Shown: in pieces, positions 15,707 through 23,516 of the stretch | How positions within the stretch are numbered: the first letter of the stretch is position 1 | Layout of the letters: each line of letters starts with the position of its first letter | Assembly (NCBI GenBank): GCA_016204385.1 | Contig: JACQKW010000009.1 | Location: 1 to 32,037 of the forward strand | Source of the DNA: Candidatus Liptonbacteria bacterium | Lineage (GTDB): Bacteria > Patescibacteriota > Minisyncoccia > UBA6257 > 2-01-FULL-56-20 | Direction of reading: 5' to 3' | DNA length: 32,037 nt | Position numbers and translations under genes: made by a program | Notes under the pieces: model-generated | What the model was told of the DNA's origin: nothing | The model's input: only the letters and a program-made list of their open reading frames with translations | Databases searched by the model: none

Positions 15707-16285
15707 ATGAGTGCGATGAGTTTTATTTTGGGAAGAAAATTGAAAATGGGCCAGGTGTGGAAAAACGAGAAACAGGTTCCCATTACGTATGTGGAGGCGG
15801 TTCCGAATGCCGTGTCTATTCTCCGCACAAAACGCAAGGACGGATACGATGCCGTCCAGCTTCGCCTTCGGAAAAAGCGCCGTGAGTTTCGATTGGACAA
15901 GAGCCACCCACTTCCTCGCGAGGTAAAGGTTGGGGAAGAGTTAAACGTGAGCGTGTTTGAGGAGAACGATCTTGTGCGGGTGAGCGGGGTTTCAAAAGGA
16001 AAGGGGTTTCAAGGCGTGGTAAAACGGCATGGCTTCGGCGGCGGGCCGAAGACCCACGGGCAGAAGAACAGGTTTCGGGCTCCCGGTTCGATCGGCAATA
16101 CGGCGCCGCAGAGGGTGGTCCCGGGGCGAAGAATGGCGGGCAGGATGGGAGGAGAACGCGTGACGGTAAAGCACATGAAAGTCGTTGGCGTGGACGCCGA
16201 ACGAAACCTCATCCTCCTCAAAGGAGCGGTGCCGGGTGCGCGAGGCGGGCTTTTGGAAATTTCGAAAGTCCGGAAAATTTCATAA
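15707..16285 (+). CDS. rplC: 50S ribosomal protein L3
   Basis: A 192-aa L3 from ATG 15707 (MSAMSFILGRKLKMGQVW); ATG 15716 is an alternative. Signatures: KGFQGVVKRHGFGGG, KTHGQKNRFRAPGSIG and RMAGRMGGERVT near the peptidyl-transferase-facing loop. Slightly shorter than the usual ~209. The in-frame extension to 15617 is rejected because it covers the promoter. First gene of the long rplC-to-secY run. Confidence 0.96.
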   Translation: MSAMSFILGRKLKMGQVWKNEKQVPITYVEAVPNAVSILRTKRKDGYDAVQLRLRKKRREFRLDKSHPLPREVKVGEELNVSVFEENDLVRVSGVSKGKGFQGVVKRHGFGGGPKTHGQKNRFRAPGSIGNTAPQRVVPGRRMAGRMGGERVTVKHMKVVGVDAERNLILLKGAVPGARGGLLEISKVRKIS

Positions 16286-16290
16286 TTATT

Positions 16291-16968
16291 ATGCGCGCTG
16301 ACGTATACAATCAGGCAAACGATAAGGTGGGGACGGTTGAATTGCCCGACGGAGTATTCCGCGCGAAGTGGAACCCATCGCTCATACAACAGGTGCTTAT
16401 CGCGCAGAGAGCGAATGCGCGCCGCCCATGGGCGCATGCGAAAGATCGGAGCGAGGTGCGGGGCGGCGGGAGAAAACCGTGGAGGCAAAAAGGCACCGGC
16501 AGGGCGCGGCACGGCTCTATACGCTCTCCGCTGTGGCGGGGCGGCGGAAAATCGCACGGGCCTTTGCGAGAGCGCGATTATTCGCAGAAAGTGAACAAGA
16601 AAATGAGGCGTCAAGCGGTAAAAAGCGTACTTGCGAAGAAGCTTGGGGACCACGAGGTGAAATTTTTCGATTCAATACGCGCCGAAGAGCCAAAAACGAG
16701 GATGCTCGCGCGGGCGCTTCGGCCGCTCCTCGCGCTTCCTAAGAAAAAAAAGGAATTTGACGTCATTTTGGTCCCCGAAGCGAGCGAAAAAAATCTCACG
16801 CGCGCGGCATCCAATCTGCCGAAGACCAAGGTGTTATTCCCGCAGAATCTTAACGTGCTTGACCTTCTTTCGTATCGGCACGTGTTCATTGACGAGAGGG
16901 CGATTCCGGAAATCGATAAGGCGCTCAAGGTAAAACTGTCGAGCGGGGGCAAAAAAGGGCAAGAATAA
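16291..16968 (+). CDS. rplD: 50S ribosomal protein L4
   Basis: A 225-aa L4, lining the exit tunnel. The tunnel loop is evident: RSEVRGGGRKPWRQKGTGRA followed by RHGSIRSPLWRGGG; then VFIDERAIPEIDKAL near the C-terminus. In E. coli L4 represses its own operon through the S10 leader; the hairpin upstream of rplC would be a candidate site here, but that is only analogy. 5 bases after rplC. Confidence 0.96.
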   Translation: MRADVYNQANDKVGTVELPDGVFRAKWNPSLIQQVLIAQRANARRPWAHAKDRSEVRGGGRKPWRQKGTGRARHGSIRSPLWRGGGKSHGPLRERDYSQKVNKKMRRQAVKSVLAKKLGDHEVKFFDSIRAEEPKTRMLARALRPLLALPKKKKEFDVILVPEASEKNLTRAASNLPKTKVLFPQNLNVLDLLSYRHVFIDERAIPEIDKALKVKLSSGGKKGQE

Positions 16969-16976
16969 TTTTGTCT

Positions 16977-17252
16977 ATGGCGAAGCAGGATATTCTCAAA
17001 AAAATAGTTGTCACGGAGAAGGCGTCTCGCTTGAACCGCATGGGCCAGTATGTGTTTATGGTAGAACGGCACGCGACGAAGAACGAAGTAAAGAAGGCGG
17101 TAAAGTTTTCCTATAACGTTGATCCCGTATCCGTGAACATCGTCGTGAAACCCCCGAAGCGAAAAAAGCTCCGCGGGCTCAAAGGCACGCAGCGGGGATA
17201 TAAGAAAGCGATCGTGACTCTCAAAAAGGGGCACACGATAGACGTGGCATAA
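16977..17252 (+). CDS. rplW: 50S ribosomal protein L23
   Basis: A 91-aa L23, at the exit tunnel rim where trigger factor and SRP dock. Family features: VVTEKASRLNRMGQYVFMV, ATKNEVKKAV and a C-terminal GYKKAIVTLKKGHTIDV. ATG 16977 is preferred to the TTG at 16971. No Shine-Dalgarno motif seen. Confidence 0.95.
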   Translation: MAKQDILKKIVVTEKASRLNRMGQYVFMVERHATKNEVKKAVKFSYNVDPVSVNIVVKPPKRKKLRGLKGTQRGYKKAIVTLKKGHTIDVA

Positions 17253-17256
17253 GAAA

Positions 17257-18078
17257 ATGAAATCATACGCGCCTACCACTCCCTCTCGGCGGGGCATGAC
17301 AACGGTCTACGAGCGCCTCCTCTCGAAAAAGGAACCGAAGAAATCGCTTCTTCGGCGGCTCCCTACGCACGCGGGGAGGAACTCGAAAGGAAGGATTACG
17401 GTTCGCCATCAGGGAGGCGGCCACAAGAAGCTCTATCGGCTTGTGGATTTCGTGCAGGAAAAGCACGGGATTCCCGCGAAAGTTGAAACAATAGAATACG
17501 ATCCCTACCGCACCGCCTTCATCGCTCTTATTCAGTACTCCGACGGCGCCTACTCTTACATACTCGCCCCGCAGGGTCTTCGGCTCGGGAGCGAACTCAT
17601 CTTCGCCGAGCACGCGCCGCTCCATGTCGGCAACCGGATGCGCCTTAGGAATGTTCCGGTTGGGCATCAGGTGCACAACGTTGAGCTTAAACCCGGCGCG
17701 GGGGGAAAACTTGCCCGTTCCGCGGGAAGCGCAGCCGAAGTGCTTGCGAATGCGAATGGGTATACCGACATCAAATTAAATTCCGGCGAGGTTCGGAGGG
17801 TTCTTTGGGATTGTTTTGCGTCGCTGGGCCAGCTTTCAAACCCCGAACACAATCTTGTGACGATCGGGAAAGCCGGAAGGTCGCGGTGGCTCGGAATTCG
17901 TCCCACAGTGCGCGGTTCCGCGATGAACCCCGTGGATCATCCCTACGGGGGCGGCGAAGGGCAAACCCAGCGCGGCACAAGGAAACCGAAAACAAAATGG
18001 GGAAAGATCACCGGGGGAAGGAAAACGAGGAATAGGAAAAAATGGTCGAACGCCCTTATCGTGAAGCGGAGGAAATAA
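17257..18078 (+). CDS. rplB: 50S ribosomal protein L2
   Basis: A 273-aa L2, needed for subunit association and peptidyl transfer. Motifs: [35 protein letters not shown] and [15 protein letters not shown], which contains the conserved histidine near the active centre. Normal length. Its start lies 4 bases after rplW and it ends 2 bases before rpsS. Confidence 0.97.
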   Translation: MKSYAPTTPSRRGMTTVYERLLSKKEPKKSLLRRLPTHAGRNSKGRITVRHQGGGHKKLYRLVDFVQEKHGIPAKVETIEYDPYRTAFIALIQYSDGAYSYILAPQGLRLGSELIFAEHAPLHVGNRMRLRNVPVGHQVHNVELKPGAGGKLARSAGSAAEVLANANGYTDIKLNSGEVRRVLWDCFASLGQLSNPEHNLVTIGKAGRSRWLGIRPTVRGSAMNPVDHPYGGGEGQTQRGTRKPKTKWGKITGGRKTRNRKKWSNALIVKRRK

Positions 18079-18080
18079 GC

Positions 18081-18410
18081 ATGTCACGCTCTCTTCGAAA
18101 AGGGCCGTTCGTCGACCCAAAGCTGCTCAAAAAAATTTCGCGAATGAAACCGGCGGATGCCGCGGTGATACGCACATGGGCGCGCGACTCCGAGATATCG
18201 CCCGAGATGGTTGGTTTCGTATTCGGCGTCCACAACGGGAAGACGTTTATTGAGGTGAGAGTGAGCGAAGAAATGATAGGCCATCGGCTCGGAGAATTTT
18301 CTCCGACCAGGAAATTTGTGCGCCACGGAGGGAAAATGCAGCGCGATTTAGAGCAGGGCGCCGCACCCGCCCCTGCCGCGAAGGAAAAAGAAACAAAAGA
18401 AACGAAGTAA
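18081..18410 (+). CDS. rpsS: 30S ribosomal protein S19
   Basis: A 109-aa S19 ([34 protein letters not shown]). ATG 18081 is used because a GGAGG lies 8 bases upstream, one of the few clear Shine-Dalgarno sites in the cluster, inside the end of rplB. The C-terminus carries a low-complexity tail ([15 protein letters not shown]) beyond the usual end. Binds the 30S head with S13. Confidence 0.96.
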   Translation: MSRSLRKGPFVDPKLLKKISRMKPADAAVIRTWARDSEISPEMVGFVFGVHNGKTFIEVRVSEEMIGHRLGEFSPTRKFVRHGGKMQRDLEQGAAPAPAAKEKETKETK

Positions 18411-18423
18411 GGAATTATTTGTC

Positions 18424-18948
18424 ATGGCAAAACAAGTTGCACAACTGAAATACCTGCGTATCGCGCCGAGAAAGGTGCGAGCGGTCGCCGGCCTCATGAA
18501 GGGGCTCTCGGCGCAGGAGGCGGAGGCCCAGCTTCTCCACGAGCGAAGGAGGCCGGCGAAAGCCCTCCTGAAGTTGCTTCGTTCTGCGATGGCGAACGCG
18601 AAACACACCAAAAACTTGAGCACGGAAAAACTCTACGTCGAGAGCATCCGGATTGATCAAGGGCCGATGCTCAAGCGTTCTCTTCCGCGCGCGAGAGGCA
18701 TGGCCACGCCGATTCAAAAAAAGATGAGCCATGTGATGCTCGTGCTCGACGAACGCGAAAACGCGACGCCGCCTCGTTTCACCATTCTCACTCCCAAGAA
18801 AACCAAGCTCCCGCCCGAGGAAAGGAAAAGGAAGCCAGCGTCCACGTTGACGGAGCGCGAGACAAGAGAGAGGGAATCCTCGGCCAAGAAAGAGAGGCCC
18901 GGATTCTTGAGAAGGGTATTTAGTCGAAAATCCACCGCAGGGACATAG
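18424..18948 (+). CDS. rplV: 50S ribosomal protein L22 with charged C-terminal extension
   Basis: A 174-aa L22. The core (KYLRIAPRKVRAVAGLMKG; YVESIRIDQGPMLKRSLPRA for the tunnel hairpin) matches the ~110-aa family. About 50 extra residues at the C-terminus (RKRKPASTLTERETRERESS onward) are basic/acidic low-complexity. A TAAGGA about 10 bases upstream may serve as ribosome binding site. Confidence 0.94.
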   Translation: MAKQVAQLKYLRIAPRKVRAVAGLMKGLSAQEAEAQLLHERRRPAKALLKLLRSAMANAKHTKNLSTEKLYVESIRIDQGPMLKRSLPRARGMATPIQKKMSHVMLVLDERENATPPRFTILTPKKTKLPPEERKRKPASTLTERETRERESSAKKERPGFLRRVFSRKSTAGT

Positions 18949-18977
18949 GAAAGATATTCATTCCACTTTATACCGCC

Positions 18978-19646
18978 ATGGGACAAAAAATACACCCGCA
19001 TTCGTTTAGAATAGGAGTGACGAAGCAATGGCCAGTTCGCTGGCTCTTGAAGGGCGGCTACAAAAAGTTCTTGGAGGAAGACGAACTCATACGATCGGTT
19101 ATCCGCGACAAAGTGGGGCTCTCGGGCATTGCCGCGATAGAGATCGAACGGACGTCGAATGGCCTTAAGGTGTATATTAAAGCTGCGCGGCCCGGCTTCA
19201 TTATTGGACGGGGTGGGAAAGGAATTGAGGAGTTGACGAAGGCAATCGAGAGAAACATTGAGAAGCTTCGGGGGAAGAAAAAAATAGAGCTTAGCCTTAC
19301 GGTTGAAGAGCTGAAACGCACGGAGATTTCCGCCGCGTACGTTGCGCAACAGATCGCATGGGACATTGAAAAGCGATTGCCGTTCAGGAGAACGATGCGC
19401 AGGCACCTCGACCAGGCGATGCAAAATAAAGAAGTGAAAGGAGCGAAAGTCATGCTCTCGGGAAGACTTGACGGCAAAGAGATCGCTCGGCGCGAGTGGC
19501 TTCGGAAAGGCGAAATGCCGCTCCAGACCCTTCGGGCGGATATTGACTACAGCCAGGCCACGGGGTTTACGACCTATGGGACGGTCGGAGTGAAAGTATG
19601 GATATACAAAGGAGAAGTGTTCGCGAAGGCCAAAAATAAAAAATAA
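18978..19646 (+). CDS. rpsC: 30S ribosomal protein S3
   Basis: A 222-aa S3 at the mRNA entry site. It begins MGQKIHPHSFRIGVTKQW, has a type-II KH domain with GFIIGRGGKGIEEL, and RREWLRKGEMPLQTLRADID in the C-terminal domain. Normal length. 29 bases after rplV. Confidence 0.97.
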   Translation: MGQKIHPHSFRIGVTKQWPVRWLLKGGYKKFLEEDELIRSVIRDKVGLSGIAAIEIERTSNGLKVYIKAARPGFIIGRGGKGIEELTKAIERNIEKLRGKKKIELSLTVEELKRTEISAAYVAQQIAWDIEKRLPFRRTMRRHLDQAMQNKEVKGAKVMLSGRLDGKEIARREWLRKGEMPLQTLRADIDYSQATGFTTYGTVGVKVWIYKGEVFAKAKNKK

Positions 19647-19662
19647 AAAATCAAGCATCACA

Positions 19663-19689
19663 ATGGCAGATAAGAAAAGAGAAATTTGA
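19663..19689 (+). other. Eight-codon mini-ORF before rplP
   Basis: ATG GCA GAT AAG AAA AGA GAA ATT TGA (MADKKREI) fills most of the 53-base rpsC-rplP gap and stops 10 bases before the rplP start. It resembles the start of a lost gene or a short leader frame. No ribosome binding site is evident. Confidence 0.35.
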
Positions 19690-19699
19690 TTTTTTCATC

Positions 19700-20116
19700 A
19701 TGCTTATTCCGAAGAAAGTAAAACACCGAAAGTGGCAAAAAGGGCGGTCGAGGATGCGCAAGACCGAAACGAGGGGCCTTCAGGTCTCCTACGGCCAGTT
19801 TGGGATAAAGGCGATGGGTTCGGCGTGGCTGAATTCCCGGCAAATTGAAGCGGGGAGAAAAACGATATCGAACTACCTTAAACGGAAAGGACGCGTGTGG
19901 ATCCGCGTATTTCCGGATAAACCCGTGACCAAGCGGCCGCCAGAGACGACGATGGGAGGAGGAAAAGGAAGCGTGGAATATTATGTGTTTCCGGTGCGTC
20001 CCGGGCGCGTGATATTCGAGGTGGACGGCGTCCCGCGGGACGACGCACGAGAAGCGCTCCGGCGTGCGGGGTTTAAGCTTCCGTTTAAGACAAAGGTAGT
20101 TGAACGCCACGAATAG
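19700..20116 (+). CDS. rplP: 50S ribosomal protein L16
   Basis: A 138-aa L16 (MLIPKKVKHRKWQKGR; GIKAMGSAWLNSRQIEAGRK; KPVTKRPPETTMGGGKGSVE), which helps position tRNA in the A site. Normal length. 3 bases before rpmC. Confidence 0.97.
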   Translation: MLIPKKVKHRKWQKGRSRMRKTETRGLQVSYGQFGIKAMGSAWLNSRQIEAGRKTISNYLKRKGRVWIRVFPDKPVTKRPPETTMGGGKGSVEYYVFPVRPGRVIFEVDGVPRDDAREALRRAGFKLPFKTKVVERHE

Positions 20117-20119
20117 ACA

Positions 20120-20329
20120 ATGAAAAGAAAGGAGATACAAGAACTCAAGGGGAAATCGCGCGAGGAGCTTTTGAAGCTGCTTGCGCTCTCCCGAGAACAG
20201 CTGCAAAAATTGCAGTTTGACGTGGTCGCGGGAAAAGTGAAGAATATCAGCACGCGAAGGATCTTGCGAAAAGACGTGGCGCGCATTCTCACGTTCCTGC
20301 GCACCTTAGACCATGAACAAAAAGGATAA
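20120..20329 (+). CDS. rpmC: 50S ribosomal protein L29
   Basis: A 69-aa L29 (MKRKEIQELKGKSREELLK; VKNISTRRILRKDVARILT). All-helical exit-rim protein. Overlaps the start of rpsQ by 17 bases. Confidence 0.94.
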   Translation: MKRKEIQELKGKSREELLKLLALSREQLQKLQFDVVAGKVKNISTRRILRKDVARILTFLRTLDHEQKG

Positions 20330-20570
20330 TACCCAGATCAAAAAACGGAGGCTTCAGGGGGTGGTTACGAGCGACAAAATGGCGAAAACGCGCGTGGTCG
20401 CGGTTTCGCGCCTGAAACGCCACCGGAAATACCAGAAATACTACCGCGTTACCACGAAATTCAAGGCGCACGACGAAGCGAATGAGTTTCATGCGGGCGA
20501 CACCGTGATCATCGAGGAGGGACGGCCGCGTTCAAAGGAAAAGCGGTGGGCCATTATTAAAAAAATATGA
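20313..20570 (+). CDS. rpsQ: 30S ribosomal protein S17
   Basis: An 85-aa S17 with the OB-fold signatures RRLQGVVTSDKMAKTRVV and KFKAHDEANEFHAGDTVII. The start ATG at 20313 lies inside rpmC; an internal start would cut into the conserved core. Confidence 0.94.
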   Translation: MNKKDNTQIKKRRLQGVVTSDKMAKTRVVAVSRLKRHRKYQKYYRVTTKFKAHDEANEFHAGDTVIIEEGRPRSKEKRWAIIKKI

Positions 20571-20603
20571 GCAAGGCGTGTCTATCTACGAATAGCGAAT
20601 CCT

Positions 20604-20697
20604 TAAATAAGCGACACCAATATGCGAATGCGCGCGAATGATGCTAATAAATTTTTATTCGCGTTATTCGTGTAAATTAGCGTATTAGCGTCGAGAC
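20604..20697. repeat. Palindromic GCGAAT/ATTCGC intergenic repeat, copy 2
   Basis: GCGACACCAATATGCGAATG ... ATGATGCTAAT on the left pairs with ATTCGCGTTATTCGTG ... ATTAGCGTATTAGCGTCG on the right around an AT-rich loop. Same family as 9575-9662 and 22237-22337. It fills the rpsQ-rplN gap. Confidence 0.75.
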
Positions 20698-20702
20698 ATA
20701 AC

Positions 20703-21071
20703 ATGATTCAAGAACGTTCCATACTTAAAGTAGCAGATAATTCCGGCGCGAAGATCGTGCGGTGCTTTCGGATTCTCGGGGGCACCCGCCGGCGGTATGC
20801 GCGCGTCGGTGATATTGCGGTTGCATCGGTGCAGGTTGCCGAGCCGAGAAAGACCGTGAAAAAGAAAGACATCGTAAAAGTAGTGGTGGTGCGCCAGCGG
20901 CAAGCCCTTCGGCGCGACGACGGCTCATTCGTCCGGTTCGACGAGAATGCGGTGGTGATCGTCGACAACAAGCGGGAGCCTATCGCCACCAGAATTTTCG
21001 GGCCGTTGCCGCGTGAACTCAAGGCCATGGGGTTCGAAAAGATAATGACGATGGCGGAAGAAATCGTATAA
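20703..21071 (+). CDS. rplN: 50S ribosomal protein L14
   Basis: A 122-aa L14 (MIQERSILKVADNSGAKIV; VVVVRQRQALRRDDGSFVRF; RIFGPLPRELKAMGFEKIM). Forms inter-subunit bridges. Exactly the usual length. No ribosome binding site; the start is directly after palindromic repeat copy 2. Confidence 0.97.
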   Translation: MIQERSILKVADNSGAKIVRCFRILGGTRRRYARVGDIAVASVQVAEPRKTVKKKDIVKVVVVRQRQALRRDDGSFVRFDENAVVIVDNKREPIATRIFGPLPRELKAMGFEKIMTMAEEIV

Positions 21072-21165
21072 GGGCTTGGTTGAAAAATTTAAGCAACATG
21101 CGTAGAATTTTTCACTACCAAACCTTACCCCGCACCTTTCGCGAAAGGTGCGGGGTGCGCAATGT
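21070..21165. repeat. Intergenic repeat TTGGTTGAAAAATTT...AATTTTTCA..ACCAAAC, copy 1, with a GC hairpin
   Basis: AAGGGCTTGGTTGAAAAATTT, split by a short unique stretch, then GTAGAATTTTTCACTACCAAAC. The same arms recur after rpsH (22726-22790). Immediately after comes a perfect hairpin CCCCGCACCTTTCGCGAAAGGTGCGGGG (two arms of 14 bases at 21129-21156), and GCAACATGCG/CGCAATGTTGC brackets the whole. Confidence 0.75.
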
Positions 21166-21193
21166 TGCAGCCGCTCGGGTTGCGTTATAGAAT
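21165..21193 (+). promoter_or_regulatory. Candidate promoter of rplX
   Basis: TTGCAG (21165-21170), 17-base spacer, TAGAAT (21188-21193), giving a leader of about 20 bases to the rplX ATG. Confidence 0.5.
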
Positions 21194-21219
21194 AACTTGC
21201 CCTCGCGGGTAACAGTGGC

Positions 21220-21525
21220 ATGCATATCAAGAAAGGAGACAAAGTGCAAATACGAAGCGGCCGCGACCGCGGGAAAATAGGGACCGTCATCGCCGTGCTT
21301 CCCCGCGAGGGGCTCGTTTCGGTTGAGGGGATAAATCTGCATAAGAAAAGAATGCGGCCGCGGCAGCAAGGAAAGAAGGGAGAAACGGTGCTTATCGCGC
21401 GCCCGCTTCATTCGTCGAATGTATCGCTCGTGTGCGGTTCCTGCAAAAAAGCGGCTCGGATTGGTTACCGTGTGAGTAACGGAGAAAAAGCGCGGATTTG
21501 CAAAAAGTGCGGGGCGGTCACATAG
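21220..21525 (+). CDS. rplX: 50S ribosomal protein L24
   Basis: A 101-aa L24 with an N-terminal KOW motif (KKGDKVQIRSGRDRGKIGTV) and a C-terminal zinc knuckle, CGSC ... CKKC, typical of the zinc-containing form. Initiates assembly of the large subunit. The GGAG seen just after the start codon is within the gene and cannot serve as its ribosome binding site. Confidence 0.95.
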   Translation: MHIKKGDKVQIRSGRDRGKIGTVIAVLPREGLVSVEGINLHKKRMRPRQQGKKGETVLIARPLHSSNVSLVCGSCKKAARIGYRVSNGEKARICKKCGAVT

Positions 21526-21545
21526 CGCCCCCCGTTTATAGTTTT

Positions 21546-22046
21546 ATGAAGGAGAACGCGGATTCAGCAAAACAATTTCTCGAAAAAATCGTGGTGAACG
21601 TTGGCGTGGGGCGCCGGAGCCAGGAGCAGAATTTTGAGGAGAAAGTGCTTCCTCAAATCAAGAAAGACCTGGCGTACATTGCAGGACAGGCGCCGCACGC
21701 GAGGCGCGCGCGGAAATCCATCGCGGGGTTCAAGATTCGGCAGGGCCAGATCATAGGGCTTCGCGCCACGCTTCGCGGGAAAAAAATGGTTGATTTTTTC
21801 CAAAAGCTCATTATGATGGTACTGCCTCGCGTACGCGATTTTCGAGGGCTGGATATCACTTCGGTTGACGGCGGAGGATCTCTGAATATCGGATTCAAGG
21901 AGCACATAGTGTTTCCCGAAATTCACCCCGAAGAATCGCTGCTTTCCTTTCCACTTCAGGTTACGCTTGTCCCGAAGCTCAAAAAGAGAGACCGCGCCCT
22001 GGAGAGGTACCGTCGATTTGGAATCCCGCTCAAGAAAGAAACATAG
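21546..22046 (+). CDS. rplE: 50S ribosomal protein L5
   Basis: A 166-aa L5 (EKIVVNVGVGRRSQ; RKSIAGFKIRQGQIIGLRAT; RVRDFRGL; NIGFKEHIVFPEI). Holds 5S rRNA and contacts P-site tRNA. ATG 21546 (MKENADSAKQF) is used; the in-frame extension upstream runs back into rplX. A little shorter than the usual ~179. Confidence 0.95.
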   Translation: MKENADSAKQFLEKIVVNVGVGRRSQEQNFEEKVLPQIKKDLAYIAGQAPHARRARKSIAGFKIRQGQIIGLRATLRGKKMVDFFQKLIMMVLPRVRDFRGLDITSVDGGGSLNIGFKEHIVFPEIHPEESLLSFPLQVTLVPKLKKRDRALERYRRFGIPLKKET

Positions 22047-22049
22047 CGT

Positions 22050-22235
22050 ATGGCAAAATCATCCGTCATTGCGAGGAGCCGGAAGGCTGCAAAATTCAGC
22101 ACGCGCACCGTGAAACGCTGTTTTCGCTGCGGGCGGAAGCGCGGTTATATGAGAACCTTTGGCCTGTGCCGCATTTGCTTCCGCGAAATGGCGACTCGCG
22201 GCGAAATTCCCGGGGTGAAAAAGAGTTCATGGTAG
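22050..22235 (+). CDS. rpsN: 30S ribosomal protein S14, zinc (type Z) form
   Basis: A 61-aa S14 with the [20 protein letters not shown] zinc-binding set (two CxxC pairs) and the C-terminal [18 protein letters not shown] of the short type. 3 bases after rplE. Confidence 0.97.
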   Translation: MAKSSVIARSRKAAKFSTRTVKRCFRCGRKRGYMRTFGLCRICFREMATRGEIPGVKKSSW

Positions 22236-22236
22236 A

Positions 22237-22337
22237 TTGCGATACTAATATACGAATACATGCGAATGATACTAATCATGTGAATTCTCGATTAGTATTA
22301 TTCGTATCATTCGTACCATTAGTATATTAGTATCAAT
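22237..22337. repeat. Palindromic repeat, copy 3 (AT-rich)
   Basis: GCGATACTAATATACGAATA and CATGCGAATGATACTAAT on the left pair with GATTAGTATTATTCGTATCA and TTCGTACCATTAGTATATT on the right. Same architecture as 9575-9662 and 20604-20697, but with the most perfect arms. It fills the rpsN-rpsH gap. Confidence 0.8.
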
Positions 22338-22345
22338 TCATCGGC

Positions 22346-22726
22346 ATGTACCACGACCTTATTGTAAGAATTAAAAATGCAGAGCGGGCCGAAAAACGAA
22401 GCGTGCGCGCTCCGTATTCGCACGCGGATTTTTCTATCGCCAAAATTCTTACGGACGCGGGATACCTGAAACAAATCAAGAAAAAAACGATCGAAAAAAG
22501 GAATTACATTGACATCGAATTGTTTGCAAAGGAGAGGCCGCACGCCATTCGCGGCGTGAAGTTTGTAAGCGCTCCCGGACGGCACGTCTATGCGGGCTAC
22601 CGCGATTTGAAGCCGGTGCGGCAGGGGTACGGCCTCGGGATACTTTCCACGTCTCATGGGATAATGACGAATGTCGAGGCGAGGAAACAAAGAGTCGGCG
22701 GAGAATATCTTTTCGAGATCTGGTAA
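22346..22726 (+). CDS. rpsH: 30S ribosomal protein S8
   Basis: A 126-aa S8 (MYHDLIVRIKNAERAEKRSV; GLGILSTSHGIMTNVEARKQ; VGGEYLFEIW). Binds the 16S central domain; in E. coli it regulates the spc operon. Normal length. Preceded by repeat copy 3, with no ribosome binding site. Confidence 0.96.
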   Translation: MYHDLIVRIKNAERAEKRSVRAPYSHADFSIAKILTDAGYLKQIKKKTIEKRNYIDIELFAKERPHAIRGVKFVSAPGRHVYAGYRDLKPVRQGYGLGILSTSHGIMTNVEARKQRVGGEYLFEIW

Positions 22727-22953
22727 GGGCTTGGTTGAAAAATTTGCAATCCGCCAGCTGGCGGAGTAGAATTTTTCATCACCAAACTTTCCCAAGCACA
22801 TACCCATGAATACCTTACGCGTATCACATCGAGAAATTGGGAACAAACGCAAGGGGCGTGTTGAGTTCCGTAGTATGTGCTCGACGTTCAATTGCATTCG
22901 TTGCCGAGACCGCGCTAATAAAACGAGCGTGTCCTCGCAAATAAAATTGGCAC
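22726..22953. repeat. Second TTGGTTGAAAAATTT hairpin repeat and the rplF upstream gap
   Basis: AAGGGCTTGGTTGAAAAATTT, an insert with CCGCCAGCTGGCGG, then GTAGAATTTTTCATCACCAAAC: same arms as 21070-21125, different loop. Downstream, AGCACATAC (22795-22803) and GTATGTGCT (22873-22881) form another inverted repeat. A weak TTGCAT-18-TAATAA promoter candidate lies about 50 bases before rplF. No gene seen in the gap. Confidence 0.65.
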
Positions 22954-23502
22954 ATGGGACGCCTAAGTAAAAAACCGATACCGATTCCCCAGGGAGTAAC
23001 GGTTCGCGAAGAAGCGAATTCGCTCGTGTTTGGAGGACCAAAGGGCGAGAAAAAGCTTATGCGAATGCCTCTTGCCGACGTGCAGGTGCAAAAAGATTCG
23101 ATTGTGATCCGCGCGCAAAGCGGTGAGCGGCAATCGAAAATGAACCAGGGTACGATGTGGGCGCACGTGAGGAATGCCATACAGGGGGTCGCGCACGGCT
23201 ATTCGAAGCAACTCGAGATTAACGGAATCGGTTACCGGGCAGTTATGGAGGGCGACACGCTTGTCCTTTCGCTTGGTTTTGTGCATCCGATCAAGTATAA
23301 AATTCGCCCCGACGTGCGCATCTCGGTGGAGAAGAATGTGATTACCGTCTCGGGAGCCGATAAGGAATCTGTGGGGAGCGCCGCCGCGCACATCAGGGAG
23401 TTTAAGAAAGCGGAGCCGTATAAAGGCAAGGGCATCCGTTACACGAACGAAGTCGTACGGCGGAAATCGGGCAAAAAAGCGCTTGCCGCAGGCGCAGGAT
23501 AG
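22954..23502 (+). CDS. rplF: 50S ribosomal protein L6
   Basis: A 182-aa L6 (MGRLSKKPIPIPQGVTVREE; MWAHVRNAIQGVAHGYSKQL; AAHIREFKKAEPYKGKGIRY), near the GTPase-associated centre. Two repeated L6 folds. Normal length. Confidence 0.97.
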   Translation: MGRLSKKPIPIPQGVTVREEANSLVFGGPKGEKKLMRMPLADVQVQKDSIVIRAQSGERQSKMNQGTMWAHVRNAIQGVAHGYSKQLEINGIGYRAVMEGDTLVLSLGFVHPIKYKIRPDVRISVEKNVITVSGADKESVGSAAAHIREFKKAEPYKGKGIRYTNEVVRRKSGKKALAAGAG

Positions 23503-23516
23503 AGCGTACCAATGCC

